Of a DNA stretch of 64,000 bases, positions 28,733 through 37,341 are shown one piece after another. The stretch covers positions 1 through 64,000 of the forward strand of contig JAJPJB010000026.1 in assembly GCA_021324465.1 (NCBI GenBank), read 5' to 3'. Every line of letters starts with the position of its first letter. Positions within the stretch are counted from its first letter, which is position 1. The notes beneath the pieces were generated by a model. It was not told where the DNA came from and searched no databases. It worked only from the letters and a program-made list of their open reading frames with translations. The position numbers and the translations under genes were made by a program. The DNA is from Hyphomicrobiaceae bacterium (GTDB lineage Bacteria; Pseudomonadota; Alphaproteobacteria; Rhizobiales; Xanthobacteraceae).

Positions 28733-29755
28733 TCAGCGCCGACCATACGCCCAAGTGAGATAGGCTCCGCCCCAGGTGAAGCCGCCGCCGAAGGCGGCAA
28801 GGATCAGCCGGTCGCCCGCCTTCAGCTTGCTTTCGTAATCCCACAGGCAGAGCGGAATGGTCGCCGCGGTGGTATTGCCGTATTTGTGGATGGTGATCAT
28901 CACGCGCGCGGCCGGCAGCTTCATGCGCTCGGCGGTGGCCTCGATGATGCGCCGATTGGCCTGGTGCGGCACCAGCCAATCCACCTGGTCACTCGTGAGA
29001 TGATTGCGCTTCATCAGCTCGGTAGCGACCTCGGCCATGCGCGCGACCGCAAATTTATAGACCGCGGCGCCTTCCTGATGGACATAGTGCAATCGCTTGG
29101 CCACGGTCTCCGCGGTCGGCGGCATGCGGCTGCCGCCGGCCTTCTGGTGCAGATGCGGCATGCCGGCGCCGTCCGAAGCAATCAGCGTGTCGATGATGCC
29201 GTATTGTTTGTTCGGCTCGACCAGCACCGCGCCGGCGCCGTCGCCGAACAGCACACAGGTGGCGCGGTCGGTATAGTCGATGATCGCCGACATCTTGTCG
29301 GCGCCGACCACCACGATCTTTTTGTACTTGCCGGTCTCGATGAATTGCGCAGCGATGGCCAGCGCATAGACGAAGCCGGAACAGGCGGCCTGCACGTCGA
29401 AGCTGCCGATGCAACGGATGTCGCACATGTCGCAAATCAGATTGGCAGTCGATGGAAAGACAAAATCCGGGGTCGTGGTCGCGCAGATCAGAAGCTCGAC
29501 AGCCTCGGCCGCTGTCTTCGTCTTTGCGAGCAGCCCCTGCACGGCCTGCGCGCCCATATGCGAGGTGCCGAGCCCCTTGCCCTTGAGGATATGGCGCTCC
29601 TTGATCCCCGTGCGCTCGGTGATCCACTGATCACTGGTCTCGACCATCTCGGCGAGCTCGGCATTGGTGAGCACGTCGGGCGGCACATAACCGTACACCC
29701 CGGTAATGGCGGCCCGGATCGGGGCTTTCCGCGCCGGTCTCTTGATCTTGCTCAC
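28733..29755 (-). CDS. fabH: 3-oxoacyl-ACP synthase III, Bacteroidetes-like form
   Basis: A 340-residue KAS III thiolase-fold enzyme that starts fatty-acid chains from acyl-CoA and malonyl-ACP. Catalytic triad: Cys125 in QAACSGF, His264 in VPHQANRRI and Asn294 in KYGNTTAATIP. Several segments are unlike usual proteobacterial FabH and match what I recall of Bacteroidetes and Chlorobi enzymes: GADKMSAIIDYTDRATC, HLHQKAGGS with a following TVAKRLHYVHQEG, IPLCLWDYESKLK and AFGGGFTWGGAYLTWAY. It starts at GTG 29755, 48 bases after lpxB on the same strand, so it is probably transcribed with the lpx genes; no plsX is present. A transferred second FabH is the best reading. Confidence 0.88.
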   Translation of the reverse strand: MSKIKRPARKAPIRAAITGVYGYVPPDVLTNAELAEMVETSDQWITERTGIKERHILKGKGLGTSHMGAQAVQGLLAKTKTAAEAVELLICATTTPDFVFPSTANLICDMCDIRCIGSFDVQAACSGFVYALAIAAQFIETGKYKKIVVVGADKMSAIIDYTDRATCVLFGDGAGAVLVEPNKQYGIIDTLIASDGAGMPHLHQKAGGSRMPPTAETVAKRLHYVHQEGAAVYKFAVARMAEVATELMKRNHLTSDQVDWLVPHQANRRIIEATAERMKLPAARVMITIHKYGNTTAATIPLCLWDYESKLKAGDRLILAAFGGGFTWGGAYLTWAYGRR

Positions 29756-29803
29756 CGAGGATTCTTCGAACTGACGCTTCAGGCTTTGAGTGGGATGTGC
29801 GGC

Positions 29804-31039
29804 TTAGCAGGATGATTGCGGCAATGGTAGAGGCGCGGCCCGCGGCTTCCTCGCCGCGCCCACTGTCTCGAGGACGATGGCCGCGGCCTTGGCGCTTGGG
29901 CTTACGCCGCCGACGCCCATGATCTGATCGAGACGGCCGAACGCGGCGACCTGGCGCGCGCGCTCCGGTGTTTCCGACAGAAGTGGAAGGAGCGCTTCGG
30001 CCAGCCGGTCCGACGTGCATTTCTCCTGGATGAATTCCGGAACCGCGTTCGCACCGAGCACCAAATTTGCCAGAATTACGCTCGGCAGCCGCGACTGGAT
30101 GCGAATGAGCCGGGCGATCACCGCTTCGAGGATGTGCAGGCGGTAGGCGGCCACGGTCGGCACACCGGCGAGCGCGAGTTCGAGCGTTACTGTTCCGGAC
30201 GCCGCGAGCGCCGCCCGCGCGGTGCGGAACGCCGCCCATTTCTGCGCCGGCTCGACGACAATCCGGGGCGCCATCGGCCAGCCGGCCGCCGCCTCGCGCA
30301 CGCGCGCGGCCAAATGCGGCACGGTCGGCAGTACGATCTCCAGCGGCCCGACGCGCCGGCCGACACGGTCGAGCGCTGCGCCAAAAATCTCGATATGCCG
30401 CCTGATCTCGGTCGAGCGGCTTCCCGGCAGCGCAAGCACAATGGGCGGTGCGCTTGCGCGGCGCGCCGCCTCTTCGGCGTTGGGCCGCAGTTCGGACAGC
30501 CGCTCGATCAAGGGATGGCCCACATAGGAGCACGGCGGACCCTTGAGCCGCCCATATGCCGCCGGCTCGAAGGGCAGGATCGCGAGCACGCGGTCGACAT
30601 AAGCGCGCATCGCCCGCGCCCGGCCGGACCGCCAAGCCCAGACCGAAGGCGACACGTAATCAACGATGGGAATCATCGGCGCCAGTTCGCGCACCCGGCG
30701 CGCCACGCGATGGGTGAAGTCCGGACTGTCGACAATGACCAGCGCGTCCGGGCGTGCGGCCAGCACGGCCGCGGTGGCCTCGCGGATTCTGCGAAAGATT
30801 TTCGGCAGCTTTTGCGGAATCGCGGTCAGGCCGACGATTGCCAGTTCATCGATCGCAAACGGGCTCAAAATTCCGGCCGCCGCCATGGCGCGCCCGCCGA
30901 TTCCGGAAAGCGTTATCGCCCCGCCGGTTTGCGCGGTCAGCGCACGCGCCAAAGCCGCTCCCAGCGCATCGCCGGATTCTTCCGCCGCGATGATGTAGAC
31001 CGAGGGCGGCGGCAGCGGCGCGGATTCAGGCGCATTCAT
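29804..31039 (-). CDS. lpxB: Lipid-A-disaccharide synthase
   Basis: A 411-residue GT19 glycosyltransferase joining lipid X and UDP-2,3-diacylglucosamine into the tetraacyl disaccharide at the inner membrane. AAEESGD is the (G)EpSGD signature, VDSPDFTHRVA, YVSPSVWAWR, LPFEPAAY and YVGHPLIERL follow in the family order, and LPGSRSTEIRRH is the UDP-binding loop. The start codon overlaps the lpxI stop (ATGA), so translation is coupled. The next gene downstream is fabH. Confidence 0.95.
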   Translation of the reverse strand: MNAPESAPLPPPSVYIIAAEESGDALGAALARALTAQTGGAITLSGIGGRAMAAAGILSPFAIDELAIVGLTAIPQKLPKIFRRIREATAAVLAARPDALVIVDSPDFTHRVARRVRELAPMIPIVDYVSPSVWAWRSGRARAMRAYVDRVLAILPFEPAAYGRLKGPPCSYVGHPLIERLSELRPNAEEAARRASAPPIVLALPGSRSTEIRRHIEIFGAALDRVGRRVGPLEIVLPTVPHLAARVREAAAGWPMAPRIVVEPAQKWAAFRTARAALAASGTVTLELALAGVPTVAAYRLHILEAVIARLIRIQSRLPSVILANLVLGANAVPEFIQEKCTSDRLAEALLPLLSETPERARQVAAFGRLDQIMGVGGVSPSAKAAAIVLETVGAARKPRAAPLPLPQSSC

Positions 31040-31953
31040 CGCGGCGGCTCCTCACGCAGGCCGTGTTCGTGCACGCCGATGACAAAAATGCCGGCGCGAT
31101 CGGCGGCGGCGAGCATCTCCTGCGCATCCGCCATCATCGTGCAGCCGGCGGCCACGGCGAGGCCGGCAAGACCGGCGCGGGCCACATTCTCGATCGTGCG
31201 CGGCCCGATCGAGGGCAGGTCGAAGCGACGGTCCTGACCGGGCTTCGGCGCCTTCACCAGAACGCCGACGCCTGGCGCAGCCGTCACGCGGCCGAGCTTG
31301 CGCAATTCGGCGATGCGCAGCAGCATATTGTCGGTGCCTTCGGCGGCCTCGACTGCGAGCACGTGATTGTTCGCAACGATCGCAGCCTGCCCGATATCGA
31401 ACGGTCCGAGCGCGGCGATGACCGTGAGCGCGCGGGCGATGTCGGCGCGATCGCGGTCCGTCGGCTGGTGCCGCCCCAATATGCCTTCCGGCGCGAAAAC
31501 CTCCGGCGCCACATCCCTGACACCGACCACTCGCAAGCCGCCGCTCTCGGCCACGCCGGCAACGCCGGACAACAGCCTGTCGTCGCCGCCGCGGAAAAAG
31601 CGAATGACGCGCGGCATCAGCTTGAGTGTCGTCCAGTCGAGCCGCAGCGCCGAAATCGGCGGTCGCAGGACCGTGCCGATGAACAGCACCTCGCGGCAGT
31701 TCTCGGCGCGCGCCAGCCGAAAGAAGCGGCCGGCCTGGCCGATGGCGATCCAGTGATGCGGATAACGCGCAATCACTTTTTCGTCGGCCCAGCCTTTGAC
31801 GCCGAACATCACCGGGCGACGGCCGCGCCGCGCCACTGCATCGGCGATCGCGCCCGGAAAACTGCCGCCGCCGCAGATGATCGCCAGCGAATCCGAGGAG
31901 GGTTGCGCGTCGGCCATGACCGGCTCACTCTTGGCAAGGCTCACAAAGCTCAT
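31036..31953 (-). CDS. lpxI: UDP-2,3-diacylglucosamine pyrophosphatase LpxI
   Basis: A 305-residue DUF1009-family protein that hydrolyses UDP-2,3-diacylglucosamine to lipid X in alphaproteobacteria, in place of LpxH. IICGGGSFPGAIADAVARRG is the N-terminal motif, DRLLSGVAGVAE and the C-terminal segment VLVKAPKPGQDRRFDLPSIGPRTIENVARAGLAG are typical. The start ATG overlaps the lpxA stop, and the stop overlaps the lpxB start, so lpxA-lpxI-lpxB form a tightly coupled set. A Met at 31917 would also be possible, but the overlap supports 31953. Confidence 0.95.
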   Translation of the reverse strand: MSFVSLAKSEPVMADAQPSSDSLAIICGGGSFPGAIADAVARRGRRPVMFGVKGWADEKVIARYPHHWIAIGQAGRFFRLARAENCREVLFIGTVLRPPISALRLDWTTLKLMPRVIRFFRGGDDRLLSGVAGVAESGGLRVVGVRDVAPEVFAPEGILGRHQPTDRDRADIARALTVIAALGPFDIGQAAIVANNHVLAVEAAEGTDNMLLRIAELRKLGRVTAAPGVGVLVKAPKPGQDRRFDLPSIGPRTIENVARAGLAGLAVAAGCTMMADAQEMLAAADRAGIFVIGVHEHGLREEPPR

Positions 31954-32777
31954 TCGACTCCGTCACTTGCAGGTCCGTCGGCGCCGCGCCGCGCGCGCGG
32001 TCGCATCAGCGGCCGCTTGCCGCCGGCGCGGATGAACGCGATCATCTTGCCGACCAGCGGATCGCCGGCAAATTCCCGCGCCACCGCTTCGATCCGATCG
32101 GCAATCCGGCCCTCGACAAAAAACAGCAACCGGTAGGCGCGCCGGATGCGATGCATCTCGGCCTTGGTCGCGCCGCGCCGGCGCAAGCCGACAATATTCA
32201 ACCCGACCAGCGCCCCGGTCTGGCCGAGCGCGAAACCGAATGGGATGATGTCATCGCGCGCCGCCGACATGCCGGCCATCATCACGCCTTCGCCGATGCG
32301 GACAAACTGATGGATGGCGACATGGCCGCCGAGGAAGGTGTGATCGCCGACGCTGACGTGGCCGCCGAGCACGGTGTTGTTGGCGAGCGTCACGTTATTG
32401 CCGACGCAGCAATCATGCCCGACATGGGCGCCGACCATGAACGTGCAGCGGTCGCCGACGCTCGTGATGCCGGCGCCGTCTTCAGTCCCGGTATTCATGG
32501 TGACGCCCTCGCGCAATTCGCAATGTGCGCCGATCACAAGCCGCGTCGGGCCGCCTCTATAATGGACCGATTGCGGCGGTGTGCCGAGCGAGGCGAAGGG
32601 GTAGACCACGGTGCCTTCACCGATCGCGGTGACGCCCGTGACGTTGACGTGGCCGAGGAGCCGCACGCCGGGCGCAAGCTCAACCTGCGGCCCGATCAGA
32701 CAATAGGGCCCGATCTCGACAGAGTCGGCAATACGGGCACCGTCGGCAATGCGCGCGGTCGGATCGATCATCGCCAT
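31950..32777 (-). CDS. lpxA: UDP-N-acetylglucosamine acyltransferase
   Basis: A 275-residue left-handed beta-helix acyltransferase for the first step of lipid A synthesis, ACP-linked hydroxyacyl transfer to UDP-GlcNAc. Hexapeptide repeats run through the first 190 residues; MVGAHVGHDCCVGNNV contains the catalytic His, and FLGGHVAIHQFVRIGEG and MSAARDDIIPFG are family motifs. The C-terminal helical part is followed by an Arg-rich tail of about 20 residues. Start at ATG 32777 or 32771. It lies 132 bases after fabZ, the largest gap in the fabZ-lpxB run. Confidence 0.96.
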   Translation of the reverse strand: MAMIDPTARIADGARIADSVEIGPYCLIGPQVELAPGVRLLGHVNVTGVTAIGEGTVVYPFASLGTPPQSVHYRGGPTRLVIGAHCELREGVTMNTGTEDGAGITSVGDRCTFMVGAHVGHDCCVGNNVTLANNTVLGGHVSVGDHTFLGGHVAIHQFVRIGEGVMMAGMSAARDDIIPFGFALGQTGALVGLNIVGLRRRGATKAEMHRIRRAYRLLFFVEGRIADRIEAVAREFAGDPLVGKMIAFIRAGGKRPLMRPRARRGADGPASDGVE

Positions 32778-32850
32778 TCAGGGCAAGTCCCGAACGAACT
32801 GCGCTAGAGCCCGCTCATTCCCGCGCAAGAGGAAATCCTGAAGGGCTGGG

Positions 32851-32868
32851 TCCCCGCCTTCGCGGGAA
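32851..32868. repeat. Short GC hairpin between fabZ and lpxA
   Basis: TCCCCGC-CTTC-GCGGGAA forms a short stem with a CTTC loop in the 132-base gap. CCCCGCCTTCGCGGG hairpins of this kind are widespread intergenic repeats in alphaproteobacteria. It may stabilise or separate the two halves of the transcript; no U-run makes it a terminator. Confidence 0.4.
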
Positions 32869-32909
32869 CGAGCGGAACGTCGGGCAAATTCACGCATGCA
32901 CGCCATACA

Positions 32910-33368
32910 CTACGCCTCGGTGATCACTGCGCCGACTTCGGCTTCGGCGATCAGTGCATCGCCGACCTTGGCCTCTGCCCGGTACCACCACATGTTGCGG
33001 CGGTGCGCGATCTTGTTGACATGATACTGAACGGTATCGCCCGGGACGGCGGGCCTGCGGAATTTCGCCTTGTCGATCGTGAGAAAATAGAACACGGCAT
33101 TTTTCCGCGTCGCCTCGTCCATCTGACGCAGACACAGCACGCCCGCAGTCTGCGCCATGCCTTCTATCAACAGCACGCCCGGCATCACGGGATTACCTGG
33201 AAAATGTCCTTGGAACTGCGGCTCGTTGACGGTGATATTTTTGATGCCGATGCCATGCTCTTCGCCCTTGATGTCGATGATGCGATCGATCATGACAAAG
33301 GGATAGCGATGCGGCAAAAGCCGCAAGATCTCGCGGATCTCGGCGGCCTCGATAACCTCGCCGCTCAT
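32910..33368 (-). CDS. fabZ: 3-hydroxyacyl-ACP dehydratase FabZ
   Basis: A 152-residue hot-dog-fold dehydratase of fatty-acid elongation. LLPHRYPFVMIDRI is the typical start, and GHFPGNPVMPGVLLIEGMAQTAG carries the catalytic His and Glu. The ATG at 33368 overlaps the lpxD stop (ATGA) and gives the normal length; the frame continues 23 codons upstream inside lpxD. Its place between lpxD and lpxA is conserved in Gram-negative bacteria, balancing use of hydroxyacyl-ACP for phospholipids and lipid A. Confidence 0.96.
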   Translation of the reverse strand: MSGEVIEAAEIREILRLLPHRYPFVMIDRIIDIKGEEHGIGIKNITVNEPQFQGHFPGNPVMPGVLLIEGMAQTAGVLCLRQMDEATRKNAVFYFLTIDKAKFRRPAVPGDTVQYHVNKIAHRRNMWWYRAEAKVGDALIAEAEVGAVITEA

Positions 33369-34417
33369 GCCTCTTCCCCTCCGCCCTCGTCGCCGCGCAG
33401 CACCAGCTTGCGCACCATCGCGACGCCTTTGAGCCATTCGCGCGCCGGCCGCGCCGGGAAGCCGCCCCAGCGCGCCTTCGCCGGCACATTGGACATTACT
33501 CCGCTCTTGGCGCCAAGCACGGCGCCAGAGCCGATATTGAGGTGATCGGCGACGCCGACCTGGCCCGCCATGGTGACGAAATCACCGATCGTAACGCTGC
33601 CGGAAATACCGGTTTGCGAGACAATCACGCAGTGCCGGCCGATCGAGGTGTTGTGTCCGATCTGGACGAGATTGTCGATCTTGGTGCCCTCCCCGACGAC
33701 GGTATCGCGCGAGGCGCCGCGGTCGATCGTGGCATTGGCGCCGATCTCGACATCGTCCTGGATGATGACCCGCCGCGTCTGCGGGATTTTCTGATAGCCC
33801 TTGGCGCTCGGCAGATAGCCGAAGCCGTCCTGGCCGATCCGGGCGCCGGGATGAATGATCACGCGGTCGCCGATCAGCGCGCAAAGCACCGAGGCATTGG
33901 CGCCGACCGCACAGTCGCGACCGATCCGCACATCCGGACCAATGACGGCGCCCGGTCCGATCAGCGTGCCGGAGCCGATTTCGGCGCGCGGCCCGATCAC
34001 AGCAAAGGGATCGACGGTCACGCCGGCTTCCAGCCGCGCGGTCGGATGGATCTGCGCCGCCTCGGCACGCCCGCGCGTCGCAAGCAGGGAGGCCGGCCGC
34101 AGCGCGTCGGGAAACAGTTTGCGGGTGACGGCAACGAAGGCGGGATAAGGATGCGCGGTCTCGAGCGCGGCGATGCCGCGCGGCACGGCGCCCGTAAAAC
34201 GCGGCCCGACCAGGCAGGCGCCGGCGCGCGTGCCGGCGAGTTCGCCGAGATATTTTGAATTATCGAGGAAGCTGATGTCGGACGGCCCCGCGGTATCGAG
34301 CGGCGCAACATTGCGGATGCGGCGATCCGCAGGGTCGCCTTCGCGCAAAGTGGCGCGCGTGAGTGTGGCGATCTCGCCGGTCGTCAACTCGCAGCTCGGG
34401 GTAACAAGATCGGGCAT
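33365..34417 (-). CDS. lpxD: UDP-3-O-acylglucosamine N-acyltransferase
   Basis: A 350-residue left-handed beta-helix acyltransferase, the third step of lipid A synthesis. An N-terminal uridine-binding domain (about residues 1-105, with DISFLDNSKYLGEL) is followed by many hexapeptide repeats and GQDGFGYLPSAKGYQKIPQ; the catalytic His lies in VQIGHNTSIGRH. The start is taken as ATG 34417, because the 28 residues upstream are not family-like and run into the palindromic repeat. Its stop overlaps the fabZ start. Upstream is bamA, with the repeat between. Confidence 0.95.
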   Translation of the reverse strand: MPDLVTPSCELTTGEIATLTRATLREGDPADRRIRNVAPLDTAGPSDISFLDNSKYLGELAGTRAGACLVGPRFTGAVPRGIAALETAHPYPAFVAVTRKLFPDALRPASLLATRGRAEAAQIHPTARLEAGVTVDPFAVIGPRAEIGSGTLIGPGAVIGPDVRIGRDCAVGANASVLCALIGDRVIIHPGARIGQDGFGYLPSAKGYQKIPQTRRVIIQDDVEIGANATIDRGASRDTVVGEGTKIDNLVQIGHNTSIGRHCVIVSQTGISGSVTIGDFVTMAGQVGVADHLNIGSGAVLGAKSGVMSNVPAKARWGGFPARPAREWLKGVAMVRKLVLRGDEGGGEEA

Positions 34418-34469
34418 CAATCGGTCCGTAGCGCAAGCATGCAATTCGGACTGGCCCAAGATTTTAGTC

Positions 34470-34519
34470 GAGCATGATCCTTTCCCGGAGCCGGCTTCCA
34501 CTTTTCGGGGATCATGCTC
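34470..34519. repeat. REP-like palindrome between bamA and lpxD
   Basis: GAGCATGATCC (34470-34480) and GGATCATGCTC (34509-34519) are perfect 11-bp arms around a CGGAGCCGG...-type centre of 28 bases. Elements with GAGCATGATCC ends are abundant intergenic palindromes in Bradyrhizobium and relatives. It begins four bases after the bamA stop and could act as an mRNA-end structure for bamA. Confidence 0.75.
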
Positions 34520-34522
34520 TGA

Positions 34523-37144
34523 TCAGAATTTGGCGCCGCCGCCAAAGGCGAAGAACTGCGTGCGATCGTAGGGGCCCTTGGTGATCGGATAGGCAAAGTC
34601 GAAGCGCAGCGGTCCGAACGGCGAATCCCAGATCAGGCTGGCGCCGACCGAGGAGCGAATGAGCGCGCTGTCGTTGTAGACCATGCCGCACTGGCAGACA
34701 AAGCTACCGCCGTTAGTGGTGGCGTTGGTGGCTACGGTGATCGGGCCGTTGATTTCGCCGGTGGCAAAATTTTGCGTCTCCCCCTTGTAGCCCCAGACCG
34801 ATCCGGCATCGACGAAGACCGCACCCTTGAAGCCGGAATCCTTCGGCAGGAAGTAGAACGGATACTGGAATTCGAGGCTCGCGCCCCAGTATTTGGTGCC
34901 GCCGATATTGTCGTTGGTCGTCCCGAACGTGATGTCGCGCGGCCCGATGCCGGCCGGCTGGAAGCCGCGCACCAGATTCGGACCCATCTTGAAATCGTCG
35001 AGCATGCGCACATAGCCGCTGTTCGACACGCATTCGCCGGCCTGTGGGCAATCCTTCAGACCATAGATGTCGCCTGCCTGCAGGTGCACGATGCCGACCA
35101 GATCGGAGACGATTTCGTAGTAGCTGCGGAAATCGACCGTGCTCTTGATATAGGCGGTGTCGCCGCCGGCGCCGGCAAAGTCCTGACCGAAATTGAGGAA
35201 GATGCCGTTGGTCGGATTCTTGTTGTTGTCGAGCGTGTTGAAGACGATGCCGTAACCCGGCGCCGAGGTGAACGTGGCGCCTTGGCCCAGCTCGACGCGC
35301 ACCGGCAGCGAGGCCTCGCCGTCCTGGAGACAGTTGCTCTGAGTGCCGTTGGTAATAGCCGTGTTGTAAGCTGGATTGTAAGGCGTGCCGCCCGATGACA
35401 TCAACGCGCTCGGGGTGGGGAAGGTATTGGCAAAATCCGGATTGAGGTTGTTGCAGTTGTCCAGATAGTACGGCAGCGTGATCTTCTGCACGAAGGCCGA
35501 ATAGCGCAATTGAATCGCAAAATCTTCGCGCAGCGGCAGGCCCCATTTGAGCACGCCGCCATACGACGTCGTCCCGTAAGACAGATAAGTATTGGCCAGC
35601 GTCTGCTTGGCGAACAGATCGATGCCCATGCTGGAGCGCGTATCGAGAAAATACGGCTCGGCATAATCGATCTCGATGCCGCGGACATATTGGCCATAGG
35701 TGACCGCGGTGCGGGCGAAGCGGCCGGTGCCGAGGAGATTGCGTTCTTGCACCGAGACTTCGCCCAGCCAGCCGTCGGAGGTTGAATAGCCGCCCATGAT
35801 GGAGAAGTCGCCGGTCGATTGTTCCTCGACATCGACATTGATGACAACGCGGTCGGGCGCCGAGCCCGGCTCGTTGGTGATCTTCACATTCTTGAAGTAA
35901 CCGAGATTCTTGATGCGGCGCTCGGCGCGGTCGATCAGCGCGCGGTTGTACGGATCGCCTTCGCCGATGTCGAATTCGCGCCGGATCACATAATCGCGGG
36001 TGCGATAATTGCCGCGGATATTGATGCGCTCGATATAGGCGCGCGTGCCCTCGTCGACCACGAACACCACGCCGATCGTGCGAGCCTGCGGATTGCGGTC
36101 ACCGCGCGGGCGCACCGTGCCGAACGGATAGCCGCGGCGCGCCAGCTCGATCGTCATGTCCTCCACGGTCTTTTCGATCGCCTCGCCGTTGTAGATCTGG
36201 CCCGCGGCCATCCGCAGACTGGGCCGCAGCGACTGCGCATCGACGGCGCGGACGTTCGATTGGATGTCGATGGTGCCGAAATGGTAGAGCGGCCCCTCCT
36301 CGATCGTGAAGGTGACGATGAAGCCCTTCTTGGCGGGATCGTAGACGCCGGTCGCCGAGACGACCTGAACGTCGGCATAGCCGTGCTTGAGATAGAAGCG
36401 CCGGATCAGATCGCGGTCGGCTTCGATACGATCCGGATCGTAGACGTCGGTGGTCTGCAGGAAGCTCAGCCAGTTGGATTCGGCGGTCTTGATCACCTCT
36501 TTGAGGCGCCAGTCCGAATAGGCGGTGTTGCCGACGAAGACGATCTTCTTGATGCCGGTCTTTTCGCCTTCATTGATCTTGAAGATCAGATCGACGCGGT
36601 TGTTCGGCCGCTCGATGATCTGCGGCACGACGGTGACGTCAAAGCGGCCGTTGCGCTGATAGATTTCGATGATGCGCTGAACATCGGCCTGGACGGTGGG
36701 TTTCGACAGCGCGCCACGTTCCTTGGACTGAATTTCCTCGGTGAGCTGCTCGTCCTTGAGGCGGCGATTGCCTTCGAAGGCGATGCGGTTGATCACCGAG
36801 GCCTCGACCACCGTGACAATGAGCTTGCCGCCCGATTGCGCGATGTGAACATCCTGGAACAGGCCGGTGGCATAGAGCGCTTTGAGGCCGGCATCGATCG
36901 CCGCGGCATCGAGCCGTCCCGAGGGACCGGGCTTGAAGTAGGAGCGGATCGTATCGGCTTCGACGCGGCGATTGCCTTCGACAACGATCGCGCTCGCAGG
37001 CACGCCGGATTCGGCCGGCGCCGCCACGGCGGCCGTCATGAAGCCGCCGGCCGTCGCGCCCAACAGCGACGGGCCAAAGCCCCCCAATGCGAGGAGCAAG
37101 CCGGCCACGACAAGCCCTCGTTTTACCCGCACACACATGTCCAT
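34523..37144 (-). CDS. bamA: Outer-membrane protein assembly factor BamA
   Basis: An 873-residue Omp85 protein that inserts beta-barrel proteins into the outer membrane. After a signal peptide (hydrophobic VVAGLLLALGGFG) come five POTRA domains, the first starting at SAIVVEGNRRVEADTIRSYF and the last including IRGNYRTRDYVIRREFDIGEGD; the barrel spans about residue 430 to the C-terminal aromatic FAFGGGAKF. GFQPAGIGPRD is the VRGF-like loop-6 motif in the barrel (VRGFQPAG). Surface loops carry several Cys (CNN, SNC, DCPQAGEC, CQCG), likely disulphide-bonded. ATG 37144 follows AAGGGCG; TTG 37150 is the alternative. Follows rseP in the cluster. Confidence 0.95.
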   Translation of the reverse strand: MDMCVRVKRGLVVAGLLLALGGFGPSLLGATAGGFMTAAVAAPAESGVPASAIVVEGNRRVEADTIRSYFKPGPSGRLDAAAIDAGLKALYATGLFQDVHIAQSGGKLIVTVVEASVINRIAFEGNRRLKDEQLTEEIQSKERGALSKPTVQADVQRIIEIYQRNGRFDVTVVPQIIERPNNRVDLIFKINEGEKTGIKKIVFVGNTAYSDWRLKEVIKTAESNWLSFLQTTDVYDPDRIEADRDLIRRFYLKHGYADVQVVSATGVYDPAKKGFIVTFTIEEGPLYHFGTIDIQSNVRAVDAQSLRPSLRMAAGQIYNGEAIEKTVEDMTIELARRGYPFGTVRPRGDRNPQARTIGVVFVVDEGTRAYIERINIRGNYRTRDYVIRREFDIGEGDPYNRALIDRAERRIKNLGYFKNVKITNEPGSAPDRVVINVDVEEQSTGDFSIMGGYSTSDGWLGEVSVQERNLLGTGRFARTAVTYGQYVRGIEIDYAEPYFLDTRSSMGIDLFAKQTLANTYLSYGTTSYGGVLKWGLPLREDFAIQLRYSAFVQKITLPYYLDNCNNLNPDFANTFPTPSALMSSGGTPYNPAYNTAITNGTQSNCLQDGEASLPVRVELGQGATFTSAPGYGIVFNTLDNNKNPTNGIFLNFGQDFAGAGGDTAYIKSTVDFRSYYEIVSDLVGIVHLQAGDIYGLKDCPQAGECVSNSGYVRMLDDFKMGPNLVRGFQPAGIGPRDITFGTTNDNIGGTKYWGASLEFQYPFYFLPKDSGFKGAVFVDAGSVWGYKGETQNFATGEINGPITVATNATTNGGSFVCQCGMVYNDSALIRSSVGASLIWDSPFGPLRFDFAYPITKGPYDRTQFFAFGGGAKF

Positions 37145-37341
37145 GCGCAAAGCGCCCTTATACCCCTCGTGGCCGCCCCCAGCGGCGGGTTACCTGCAGA
37201 TCTCCCTCAATTGCGCCTTGCTCAAATTCGAAATTCTATTGAGATATCTTTCACTTCTGACCATCCCCAATAGCATCCCCACGTGCTCGCTGCCACCCCC
37301 CGACATGTCGGCCCAAGCCCTTCCCCAGGGTCTTAAGACCC

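Noticed and set aside
35819-37273. 484-codon plus-strand frame opposite bamA
   Set aside because: Antisense shadow of the POTRA-encoding part of bamA.
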